A stretch of DNA of 64,000 nucleotides from Pseudomonas sp. R76 (GTDB lineage: Bacteria > Pseudomonadota > Gammaproteobacteria > Pseudomonadales > Pseudomonadaceae), in assembly GCF_009834565.1 (NCBI RefSeq), contig NZ_CP019428.1, forward strand, positions 2,728,001 to 2,792,000. Direction: 5' to 3'. Numbering within the stretch: position 1 is the stretch's first letter; every line of letters starts with the position of its first letter. The notes under the pieces were generated by a model. That model searched no databases. It saw nothing but the letters and a program-made list of their open reading frames with translations, and had not been told where the DNA came from. The translations under genes and the position numbers were made by a program. Below are positions 17,849-25,164 of the stretch, piece after piece.

Positions 17849-18046
17849 ATGGACATCAACGAGAAAGCCCCAGGCAATCTATCCCAGCAGGCCGTCACGC
17901 GCGGCACGGACAATGAAACCGGCCATGATCCTCGGCGTGATGGCGAAGCGGCTGAATTGCCGCCGGAGGACGATGCGCCCCTGGAAGAGGACATGTCGGA
18001 TGTGGACGCTGCCGATTCGGTCGCCAGTGAGCATCCCGACAATTAA
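17849..18046 (+). CDS. Small acidic, probably disordered protein
   Basis: 65 residues, strongly acidic (ELPPEDDAPLEEDMSDVDAA), no hydrophobic core, likely intrinsically disordered. ATG 17849 has GGAG seven bases upstream. No family recognised. The 250 bases before it contain no convincing gene. Confidence 0.5.
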   Translation: MDINEKAPGNLSQQAVTRGTDNETGHDPRRDGEAAELPPEDDAPLEEDMSDVDAADSVASEHPDN

Positions 18047-18064
18047 AAGTTGTGAGGGATCAAC

Positions 18065-18247
18065 TCAGCAATTGAATACCGGTGCATAGCGCTCTTCACG
18101 TTTCTTGAAGTGAATGGGCGCCATGGGGACTTTTTCGCCGTTCACGAAAATATCCGGAAAGGTCAGGGTGAAGTCGTCCGTATCGCCTTTGTGTTCCATA
18201 GGCAACCCGTCTAGATCAATAGTTTCGATGCGATTGCGGGTTGCCAC
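18065..18247 (-). CDS. Short hypothetical frame, possibly a gene remnant
   Basis: 60 residues from a GTG without a clear ribosome site. The C-terminal half (DFTLTFPDIFVNGEKVPMAP) has protein-like composition, so this may be the 3' end of a larger lost gene. Function unknown. Confidence 0.3.
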   Translation of the reverse strand: MATRNRIETIDLDGLPMEHKGDTDDFTLTFPDIFVNGEKVPMAPIHFKKREERYAPVFNC

Positions 18248-18347
18248 CTAGCGTTTTGATCGCTAACCTGAAAATGTTTGAATTGTTACGAATAATTTCG
18301 GGTGCGGCCTTTTCTGGGTCGTGCGACTTCAGGACGAGGAACGAAAA

Positions 18348-18506
18348 ATGTTTTCACACGAAGGTCCCGCAATAGAGCTGTTGCTATTGATTTTCGGCTT
18401 GGCAGGCCTGCTTTTGGTCGTCTGGTTTATTCACCACCAATACGAGCGAAAGAACGGGAAGGGCGTAAAAAAACAACAAAATCGTAACGAAAGCCGCTCC
18501 ACGTAG
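18348..18506 (+). CDS. Small single-pass membrane protein
   Basis: 52 residues from ATG 18348, with GAGGA seven bases upstream. One transmembrane helix (IELLLLIFGLAGLLLVVWFI) followed by a basic, Asn/Gln-rich tail (KNGKGVKKQQNRNE). No family recognised. Confidence 0.5.
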   Translation: MFSHEGPAIELLLLIFGLAGLLLVVWFIHHQYERKNGKGVKKQQNRNESRST

Positions 18507-18543
18507 CAAAAATGGCCGTATGCCTGTCGCCTGCGAAGAGCAA

Positions 18544-18867
18544 TCAGCGCGGGTGCGGCACCACGAATGGGCTCGACCAATGGCCCATGTCCGGAGCGTC
18601 CATCTCTGCTTGAGTACAGCCCAGGCGTTTGGCTCGCTCCAGGGTCGACCAGATTTCGCCACCCCAGTCCGCGGGTTTTCCTTGCAGTTTGAGCACGAAC
18701 TTGTGCCCTTCAACGACATTGCTCGTTCCCGCGCACTCCCAAACGCGTTGTTTTTCAGAGGTGGGCAAGGGGGCGTCCAGCCTGGCTTGTGCACTCTCTG
18801 AAAGCTGGGGCGGCTTGGCGTTGCAACCTGCAAGGGCAAGCGCTAACAAGGCTGGCGTTAATCGCAT
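18544..18867 (-). CDS. Small lipoprotein
   Basis: 107 residues from ATG 18867, with AAGGA six bases upstream (a longer frame from 18891 has no site). Lipoprotein signal MRLTPALLALALAGCNAK with lipobox LAGC. The mature part contains a second Cys pair (WECAGTS, LGCTQAE) that could form a disulphide. Family unknown. Next to a second lipoprotein gene, possibly co-transcribed with it (gap 43 bases). Confidence 0.7.
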   Translation of the reverse strand: MRLTPALLALALAGCNAKPPQLSESAQARLDAPLPTSEKQRVWECAGTSNVVEGHKFVLKLQGKPADWGGEIWSTLERAKRLGCTQAEMDAPDMGHWSSPFVVPHPR

Positions 18868-18910
18868 TTCAATTCCTTTTGTTGTTGGCAAAGGCCCGGC
18901 AGTCGCCGGG

Positions 18911-19390
18911 TCATTTGGCGGCCTGAGGCTTGAGGCGCTTCATCGACCAGCGCACTACATTACCCCCAGCATCGTTACCAGAGGCCCAAACTGCAGTAGT
19001 CGTGAGCGCCATCTCGAGCGTGTCGCCCTGAAAACGCCCGGTAAACGTTTGAGTGGTGGTGGCTTGAAGAACGCCCTGGTCGTTTTTATTGATCAAGATC
19101 CGCTCGCCCTTTATCGAGTCGCCTTCACGGGTAAACGCAGTTGGGTGGTCAACGCCAGGATGGTCATGGGTGTAGTAAGCCCAGCGCTGCATCACCACGT
19201 CCTGAGTTTCCTTGGTCCGCCACCAGATAAACTGTTTGTCGTTCTTGAAGTAAACGTAAACCTGATACCCGTATCGGGTAGGGTCTTCTTTCTCTGCATA
19301 CCAAAGCCCATCCGGCACTTGATAGCGTGGGGCGCTGGTGCAACCTGCGAGAAGCACTCCGATAAAAACACCCAGGAGTCGCTTTTTCAT
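18911..19390 (-). CDS. Lipoprotein of unknown function
   Basis: 159 residues starting MKKRLLGVFIGVLLAGCTSA, a clear lipobox (LAGC). The mature protein is Tyr/Trp-rich and strand-like (YQVYVYFKNDKQFIWWRT, TFTGRFQGDTLEMALTTT), suggesting a small beta-barrel or sandwich. AAGGGAATTC precedes the ATG. No recognised family. Confidence 0.72.
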   Translation of the reverse strand: MKKRLLGVFIGVLLAGCTSAPRYQVPDGLWYAEKEDPTRYGYQVYVYFKNDKQFIWWRTKETQDVVMQRWAYYTHDHPGVDHPTAFTREGDSIKGERILINKNDQGVLQATTTQTFTGRFQGDTLEMALTTTAVWASGNDAGGNVVRWSMKRLKPQAAK

Positions 19391-19505
19391 GAATTCCCTT
19401 TCAATAGGCCAGCATCGACAGCCGATGCCGAGGTGATTGATCGCGGCCGCATTAAAGCATTTTTATCGGCTGAGGCAGGACGTCGTTGCGACGCAAATCG
19501 CAGAC

Positions 19506-19536
19506 AAAGAAAAGCCCACGATGGGGGCGCGGGCTT
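19506..19536 (-). terminator. Intrinsic terminator (minus strand)
   Basis: On the minus strand, AAGCCC...GGGCTT with a GC-rich loop, followed by TTTCTTTG. It could end leftward transcripts arriving from the large operon on the right. Confidence 0.45.
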
Positions 19537-19685
19537 AAAGGTGTTCGCTTAGGAGCTGAATTCAGACTAGGCGCCCGACTGTGAAAACCGCGTGAAATGC
19601 ACAAGGCATTTGCAGATTTTTGCATCGAGGCATTCGGCTCACGTAGTGTGCGCATTCCTTGTCCAACTTACGCAGTGGTGTGTGC

Positions 19686-19982
19686 ATGTCAGATGAAGTG
19701 CGGCTTGTGGTCATTATCACTACCCAGCCCGGCAAAGGCTCGCGGCAGCTCGCCGCGTTTGAACGGCTGGCCCCTCACGTCAGGGCCGAGCAGGGCTGTT
19801 TGCAATACGACCTGCACCCGGTTGTGGGCAACCCCGACAGTTTTGTGCTGATTGAAAAGTGGGCCTCCAGCGCTGCACTGGAGGCCCACCACGCGGCTGC
19901 GCATATGCTGGAAGCGGCCAAGCACAATCCGTCTTTTCGTGCCGGGCCTGCCACCGTTTTGCGGTTAGAGGATGCGGTGTAG
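19686..19982 (+). CDS. Antibiotic-biosynthesis-monooxygenase (ABM) fold protein
   Basis: 98 residues from ATG 19686. Typical YgiN-like/ABM pattern: VVIITTQPGKGSRQLAAF, then EQGCLQYDLHP, FVLIEKWASSAALEAHHAA and HML. Such dimeric ferredoxin-fold proteins act as cofactor-free quinol or polyketide monooxygenases. It ends two bases from the stop of the leftward beta-propeller gene. Any link to the neighbouring metabolite operon is speculation, but ABM enzymes do oxidise aromatic metabolites. Confidence 0.85.
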   Translation: MSDEVRLVVIITTQPGKGSRQLAAFERLAPHVRAEQGCLQYDLHPVVGNPDSFVLIEKWASSAALEAHHAAAHMLEAAKHNPSFRAGPATVLRLEDAV

Positions 19983-19984
19983 GT

Positions 19985-21034
19985 TCACAGCTGCACCCGC
20001 CGCAGCCTGCCCGTCAACGGCGCCACGGTGTTGTCGGGCCGGGGCAGCGGTCGACCCGTTAACCCCATGCCTTCGCTGACTAACACGGCGCCCGGCACGC
20101 GGCACAGGTTGGACGGCGTATCCAGGCCGCGCGCGAGCACTTCCACCTGGTGATTGTGCAGGTTGCAGCGCAACAACCGCCCGCTGAACCGGGTAAAACC
20201 GCCATGCAGGGTCGCGCCGCTCCAGTCGGGCGGCAGCGGTTGTTGCAGATGGCTGCACAGCTCCAGCACCAGCAGGCTGCCGTGCGGGCACCACGCCAAC
20301 CCGGTGGGCAGCTGCAGGCCGCGTATCACCACCTCCAGCTGGCCGCTGGCCGGGTGGGCGCGAATCACCTGCCCGGCGAAGTCGGCAAAGTCGATGCCTT
20401 TACGCGCGGGCTCGCCGTGCAGTTCGCCGGAGAACAGGCTGATCAAAACTCCGTCCGTTTCCGGCTCGTACACTAGGGTCACGGGCACCGCCTCCTGGCC
20501 TTGATCGAGTGTCGGCAGTTGCGCCAGTACCTGTTCCTCCTCGCCGCTGCGAAATTCGACCAACTGGTTGGTATCGGGTTTGACCGCCAACCAACTGCGC
20601 CGCGTCGGGTGATAGCACAGCGCATTGAGGTTGCCACGGCTGTGAAACACCGGCTCGGGCGGGCTGTATTGCAGGTCTAGCAGTTTGGAGCCGCCGACAT
20701 AATCGGTCTGGCTGGCCAGGCAGCGCCCGTCGCCACAGGCGATGTCCGACATCCCCATGATTTCATCCCGCAGCATGCGTGCCTGCATGTTCATGCTGCG
20801 AAAACCCTGGGCGAGCACTTCGCCGGGCAGGTAGGCGCCAGGCTGCAGCGGGTCGGGTTGCAGGCGACTGATGCGGCCGCTGAACGGTTGGTCCGGTAAA
20901 CCCGAACCGGCTTCGGCCAGCAACAGGCTGCCATCGGCTTGCAGGCACACACCACGCGGGTTGAGCAGGCCTTCAGCGATAAAGGTGCTTGGGCGCAGGT
21001 TGTCGATAGGTTGGGCGGGAATATGCAGGGTCAT
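19985..21034 (-). CDS. Beta-propeller protein, NHL/ScyD-ScyE-like
   Basis: 349 residues, no signal peptide. Repeated blade-like segments: GLLNPRGVCLQADGSLLLAE, GNLNALCYHPTRRSWLAV, GLQLPTGLAWCPHGSLLVLE and GLDTPSNLCRVPGAVLVSE each start with G-L-x-P-x-G. This pattern is that of NHL/SMP-30-type propellers and recalls the ScyD/ScyE proteins of cyanobacterial scytonemin clusters, though I cannot confirm orthology. AGGAGG lies seven bases before ATG 21034. It is the last gene of the twelve-gene ebo operon, 12 bases after the preceding stop. Confidence 0.7.
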   Translation of the reverse strand: MTLHIPAQPIDNLRPSTFIAEGLLNPRGVCLQADGSLLLAEAGSGLPDQPFSGRISRLQPDPLQPGAYLPGEVLAQGFRSMNMQARMLRDEIMGMSDIACGDGRCLASQTDYVGGSKLLDLQYSPPEPVFHSRGNLNALCYHPTRRSWLAVKPDTNQLVEFRSGEEEQVLAQLPTLDQGQEAVPVTLVYEPETDGVLISLFSGELHGEPARKGIDFADFAGQVIRAHPASGQLEVVIRGLQLPTGLAWCPHGSLLVLELCSHLQQPLPPDWSGATLHGGFTRFSGRLLRCNLHNHQVEVLARGLDTPSNLCRVPGAVLVSEGMGLTGRPLPRPDNTVAPLTGRLRRVQL

Positions 21035-21046
21035 CGTGTTTGCCTC

Positions 21047-22873
21047 CTATTGCGGCGGTTGCCATGGGCTGCCGGTGAGATAGGCACGCAGCAGTGCGCG
21101 CTGGGCGGGTGACATCGAGCGCACCACCGGCATGAACAGCGTGGTGCCTTTGTAGGCGTCGGCGGTGCGCGCGAGGATGGCGTTTTTCGCCGCCATGATT
21201 GCGTCGGGCTGGTTCAGCGGCACATAGCGCGACATGGCAGGGAAGGCCAGGTAGTGAAAACGCAGCACGTTGGGGTATACCTGCTGCCAGGTGATGGTGC
21301 TGCCCCTGGCGATGCCGAAATCGGTCTGCGCGTACTTGCGAAAGTTGGTGAAAAACGCGCCGGCGTCCACGCCATTGGCCGTGCAGGTCAGCGCGACGAA
21401 CCCCGCCTGGGCGGCACTGCCCGGTTTGAGCGTGACCGGAAAACTCACCGCCTGCTGACCGGCGCTCACCGTCAGCGACGGCGGGAAATTGAGGAAGTCG
21501 ATGTATTGCTTCTGATCGTAGACCCCCGGCGCACTGGCCCCCAGCCTGATGCTCGTGGCATTCGGCACCGGCCCGCCCAGGTAGCGCACTTGCAAGTTGA
21601 TCGTCAGGCCGTTGGGGTAGTCCTCCAGGTACACGTTGCGCTGGTCGGCATACACCCGGTAGATCGACTCGGTGGCGTTAAGCGACTTACCCGCGACGAG
21701 GTTGGGGGCAGTGATCTTCAGCGGTGCGGTATTGACGGTTTGCTGCTGGCTCACATCCAGGGGCAAGTCGACAATGCCGCCATACACGTAGTAATTGACC
21801 AGCGGGCTGGCGGTCGGGTTGAGGGTGAGCAGTGCGGTGGTGCCGGCTGAAATCGTCACCGGCCCATAGTTCGCATTCGGCCCGATGGGGCTGGTGATGT
21901 CGTCGCGCACGGCACGAAAGGTTTGCTTGGGAATCACGTTGACCATGTCCAGGCTCAGCACCCCCGTATTGCCGACCGCCGCATAAGCCGCATTTTTAGT
22001 GTTCGTGTTGACCAATTGCCGACCCGGTTGGCAGCTCAGCGGTTCGCCGGCAAACGCCGGGGCCAGTGTGCCGATGACACGGCCGATGCTCGGGTTGGGC
22101 GTGTATTTACCGGCGGCGTAATCGGCGTCGAGTTGCGCGGTGGTCATCTGCGGGCACATTTCAAACATCACAAACCGCAGGACGATGCCGGTTGCGCCCG
22201 GCGCCTGGATGATCGCCTTGAGGCCACTGCTGTTCTTGTTCCAGCTGACGATGCTGCTCAATGGGAACGTCAGCTGAAATGTGCCGCTGGCGTGAAACGA
22301 GCCCGGTGCATCCATCTTCGCCGGCTCCAGCACACGGGTGGTCACGTCGAAACTGCTGCACACCGCATTGCAGCGAATCAGCAGTTGGATATTGTCGTTG
22401 CTGCCGATTTGCAGGCCGCCGACAAAAATCTGCGTGGTGGTCGAGGCGCTGGGGTCGAGGTCGACCATCATCGGCCCGGACACCGGGCCCTGGCCGGTCA
22501 CCGGGCCCTGGCCGGTCACCGGGTCCACCGAACCGAGCAAGTACACCGGCTGACCGACCTGGTCACCGGTGGTGCTGACGCTGCCGGGGCTGCCTTGGGA
22601 GCTGATCAAGGCGTTTTGCATGTCCACCACATGCTGGCCGTAGTGGTTCCAGCCGCCTGCGGTGTAGTAGTTGCCGGTGGGCGCGTTGATCATGCTGTTG
22701 AGCTGGTCGTCGGTATACGACTGCGCGCCCGGCGCCAGGGTTGAAGTGGTCAGGTCGAAGAGCGGCCAGTCATCATTGCCATTGAAAGGAATGGTCGGCG
22801 AATTGTTCGGCAAACTCACGTCCGTGCGGATGCCGCCCCAGAAATTCAGTCGTGGTCCGTTGAGGATGCTCAT
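21047..22873 (-). CDS. VioB N-terminal-domain-like protein (second paralogue)
   Basis: 608 residues, no signal peptide. It begins MSILNGPRLNFWGGIRTDV, as the VioB/RebD/StaD family begins (VioB: MSILDFPRIHFRGWARVNAP, from memory). Further shared marks are YGGIVDLPLDVS, a VYLEDYPNG block and a C-terminal LRFHYLAFPAMSRYVPLNQP...LFMPVVRSMSPAQRALLRAYL. These match the VioB segment up to, but not including, its ferritin-like C-terminal domain, which is absent. It is paralogous to the 787-residue protein encoded at 25165-27528. VioB-type enzymes couple two imino-acid molecules; whether this truncated form is catalytic is unknown. Three bases separate it from the preceding cytochrome-like gene. Confidence 0.7.
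   Translation of the reverse strand: MSILNGPRLNFWGGIRTDVSLPNNSPTIPFNGNDDWPLFDLTTSTLAPGAQSYTDDQLNSMINAPTGNYYTAGGWNHYGQHVVDMQNALISSQGSPGSVSTTGDQVGQPVYLLGSVDPVTGQGPVTGQGPVSGPMMVDLDPSASTTTQIFVGGLQIGSNDNIQLLIRCNAVCSSFDVTTRVLEPAKMDAPGSFHASGTFQLTFPLSSIVSWNKNSSGLKAIIQAPGATGIVLRFVMFEMCPQMTTAQLDADYAAGKYTPNPSIGRVIGTLAPAFAGEPLSCQPGRQLVNTNTKNAAYAAVGNTGVLSLDMVNVIPKQTFRAVRDDITSPIGPNANYGPVTISAGTTALLTLNPTASPLVNYYVYGGIVDLPLDVSQQQTVNTAPLKITAPNLVAGKSLNATESIYRVYADQRNVYLEDYPNGLTINLQVRYLGGPVPNATSIRLGASAPGVYDQKQYIDFLNFPPSLTVSAGQQAVSFPVTLKPGSAAQAGFVALTCTANGVDAGAFFTNFRKYAQTDFGIARGSTITWQQVYPNVLRFHYLAFPAMSRYVPLNQPDAIMAAKNAILARTADAYKGTTLFMPVVRSMSPAQRALLRAYLTGSPWQPPQ
22481..22516. repeat. 18-bp tandem repeat inside the VioB-like gene
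   Basis: Two exact copies of CACCGGGCCCTGGCCGGT plus a partial third, in frame, encoding repeated PVTGQG. Divisible by three, so copy changes would only lengthen a loop. Confidence 0.9.
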
Positions 22874-22876
22874 GGT

Positions 22877-24163
22877 CTATTCCTTGTCCGTGGCGTGAGG
22901 GGTAAACGGTGGGTTGGCGAATTTGAACAGGTACGAGAAATCGGATTTGAACGGGCTTTTCACTGGCGTCGCCATGGAGTGGCAGTTCATGCAACTGCTG
23001 TTGGGCTGGATATAACTTTCCATGGTCACGTTGGCCGAGAGTGCCGGGGTTGGCTGGCCCAACGGGTTGCTCGGGTTGTTCGGCAGCAACGGGCGCTGCG
23101 TGGTGATCAACTGGTAGTACTTCAACACGCTGCGTTGCAGGCCGGGGTTGGTGCGGTAGTTGTTGTTGACCCAGCCGGTCACATCAGCGATCGGCGTCAC
23201 GCGGTTCAGCGGGTTGGGCGTCTGGAAGGTGGTGCCGGGTTTGGGCACGCACACCAGTTGCGTGCCTTGGGTCTGCCAGTTGCAGGGCGACTGGTTGAGC
23301 GCGGCGGCGGGGGCGGCGGCATTGAAGTAGGAGTAGGCGGTGCCCGCCACGGGTTGGTCGACCCACTGGCCGTTTACCTTGGCTTTGGGCGGCACGTTTT
23401 CGACCTGCTCGAAGGTCGACCAGATCCACTGCGGGTAACCATTGACCTTGGTGATGATGTGCAAACCCACCAGCCCCAAATACGCCTCGCCGACGCCGAT
23501 GCGCTGCCCCTGGCTGTTGAACCGCGCCACCCGCGCAAACTGCGTCAGGTAATGGCTGGCATTGTCACGGGCGGTGAGGATCCGCCAGCTGGATTTGACC
23601 TCGATGACGCCGTTGGGGAAGTTGATGGTGCTGGCCTTGGACACCACATTCGCGTTGTAGAAGGTATTGCCGACGATGTAGTTGTAGGAGGCCTGGTTGG
23701 CCGAGATATCGTAGTAGGTCGGGTTGCCCGCCTGGTCGATCAGCCAGCCGCCCACCGCCTGGTCGATGGAGTTGACCAGCGAGCTGTTTTTTAGCGCCGC
23801 AATGTTGATGATGCCCAGGCTCCTGGCAGTCAGCGGGCTGTTCCACGGCCCCGGGTTGGCGGCGCCCGGCAAGAAAATTTCACTCACGGTCTTGTAGGTT
23901 TGCCACACGGTGTAACCGGGGTCGCCGGGCTGCTTGTTGCAATTGGGCGTGCCGCGCTGCCCATCCTGAGCCGGCCAGTTCAAGGCGATAAACAGCTGCC
24001 AGCTGTATTGATCGAACTGATCCTGGCTGGCGTTGGCCGCCGGTGCGCTGCTGGGCGGCTGGCAGTTGAGTGGGGTGGCCAGCGTCGACGGCTCAGGCGC
24101 TTCCCGCGCCTGGGCCGACAAGCTGACCAGCCCGAGTAACATCACACTCACGAGTGTTTTCAT
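22877..24163 (-). CDS. Exported c-type-cytochrome-like protein (paralogue 2)
   Basis: 428 residues. Sec signal peptide MKTLVSVMLLGLVSLSAQA. One haem-c motif CMNCH at residues 391-395 near the C-terminus, far from the N-terminal position usual for small cytochromes. The long N-terminal domain carries QFDQYSWQLFIALNWPAQDG, a Trp-rich YTVWQTYKTVSEIFLP and GLHIITKVNGYPQWIWSTFE, all matched in the paralogue at 27539-28681. It is therefore a periplasmic haem-bearing protein of an uncharacterised family, perhaps a redox partner for the pathway of this operon. Confidence 0.75.
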   Translation of the reverse strand: MKTLVSVMLLGLVSLSAQAREAPEPSTLATPLNCQPPSSAPAANASQDQFDQYSWQLFIALNWPAQDGQRGTPNCNKQPGDPGYTVWQTYKTVSEIFLPGAANPGPWNSPLTARSLGIINIAALKNSSLVNSIDQAVGGWLIDQAGNPTYYDISANQASYNYIVGNTFYNANVVSKASTINFPNGVIEVKSSWRILTARDNASHYLTQFARVARFNSQGQRIGVGEAYLGLVGLHIITKVNGYPQWIWSTFEQVENVPPKAKVNGQWVDQPVAGTAYSYFNAAAPAAALNQSPCNWQTQGTQLVCVPKPGTTFQTPNPLNRVTPIADVTGWVNNNYRTNPGLQRSVLKYYQLITTQRPLLPNNPSNPLGQPTPALSANVTMESYIQPNSSCMNCHSMATPVKSPFKSDFSYLFKFANPPFTPHATDKE

Positions 24164-24181
24164 GGCGATACGTCCTTGTGG

Positions 24182-25105
24182 TCAGGGTTTGCGCTGCATG
24201 AGCTGGTTCCACTGCGCTTTGTGGCCGTTGCTCTGTGAAGCGGGCGGCTCGAACAATTGGCACGGCGGCGGGTTCGACGGGCACATGGCGGCCACTTGGT
24301 CCCAGGTTTGCGCCGGGTTGGGCTTGGCAATGCGAAAGTGGGTGTAGTTCTGGCTCACGATGGGCGCGTTGGCGACGCTGGTATCGCCGGAAAAGAAGAA
24401 CGACTGGGGCAAGCGGTAGGGCGGTTTGCCCGTCTGCTGTTTGTTAAACGCATACCCGAACAGAATCGGCCCCGACGGTGAGTCCAGGTCCAGCGCATAC
24501 GCCTGAACGCTGCCATTCAGGTGTTTGCTGCGCTCGGCGCTGTAGGGCAGGTGCTCGATAAAGTCTTGGCGCGGCGGATGGTTCATCGGCGAAAACATGC
24601 AGCAGGCCGGCATGTCTTTCGGGCGGTCCTGCGGGTAGGTCAGGAAGTACGCCTTGTTGCCCAGGGACACAAACGAGCAGCTGTAGTTGTTGTTCTTGAT
24701 CGGGAAGATCGGCAGGCAATATTTCTCGTAGTGCTCCATCATCGCGCCGAAACCATCGCCGTCCGCCGGGATGTAGGTGGTGTCGTAGTAGCTGGTCCCG
24801 CGCGACACGGTGTAGTCGGCAGGTTTGAGCGTGGCGGGTGGGTTGCTGTAGGGCGGCGGGTTGTTCTGGTAGTTGTTCATCACCCGGTACATCGTCCAGT
24901 CGCTGATCCATTGCGCCGGGAAAAACGGATCGGACGGGTCGCCGGGCGCGCGCTTGGCGATGCAGTTGCCGTTCTGCGCAGTGCACCCTTCGCTGTTGTG
25001 CACCCCGTTGGTGAAGTACACGGCACCGCTGTCGTCTCCGGCAAATGCAGCGGGGCTGAGCAGCAGCATCAGCAGCAACAGGCGGTTGAAAAGGCTGGCG
25101 TTCAT
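24182..25105 (-). CDS. Exported Cys-rich protein of unknown function
   Basis: 307 residues from ATG 25105, with AGGAG seven bases upstream; a longer frame to 25231 lacks a site. Signal peptide MNASLFNRLLLLMLLLSPAAFA. The mature part has ten or so Cys (GCTAQNGNC, KYCLP, YSCSF, ACCMF, MCPSNPPPC), many probably disulphide-bonded in the periplasm, and is rich in Tyr, Asn and Pro. No family recognised. It sits between the two cytochrome/VioB-like pairs, 18 bases upstream of the second cytochrome-like gene. Confidence 0.7.
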   Translation of the reverse strand: MNASLFNRLLLLMLLLSPAAFAGDDSGAVYFTNGVHNSEGCTAQNGNCIAKRAPGDPSDPFFPAQWISDWTMYRVMNNYQNNPPPYSNPPATLKPADYTVSRGTSYYDTTYIPADGDGFGAMMEHYEKYCLPIFPIKNNNYSCSFVSLGNKAYFLTYPQDRPKDMPACCMFSPMNHPPRQDFIEHLPYSAERSKHLNGSVQAYALDLDSPSGPILFGYAFNKQQTGKPPYRLPQSFFFSGDTSVANAPIVSQNYTHFRIAKPNPAQTWDQVAAMCPSNPPPCQLFEPPASQSNGHKAQWNQLMQRKP

Positions 25106-25164
25106 AAAAACACTCCTGTGAAAGCCGGGTGACAGCTGCGTCACCCGGTGGTCCTGTGTGGCGC

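Noticed and set aside
17630..17850. Plus-strand frame starting MSKKLSLYRAPM in the gap before the small acidic gene
   Set aside because: No ribosome site, and it overlaps the better-supported acidic gene in another frame.
19452..19655. Minus-strand 67-codon frame before the ABM gene
   Set aside because: Covers a terminator-like hairpin and has no ribosome site or similarity.
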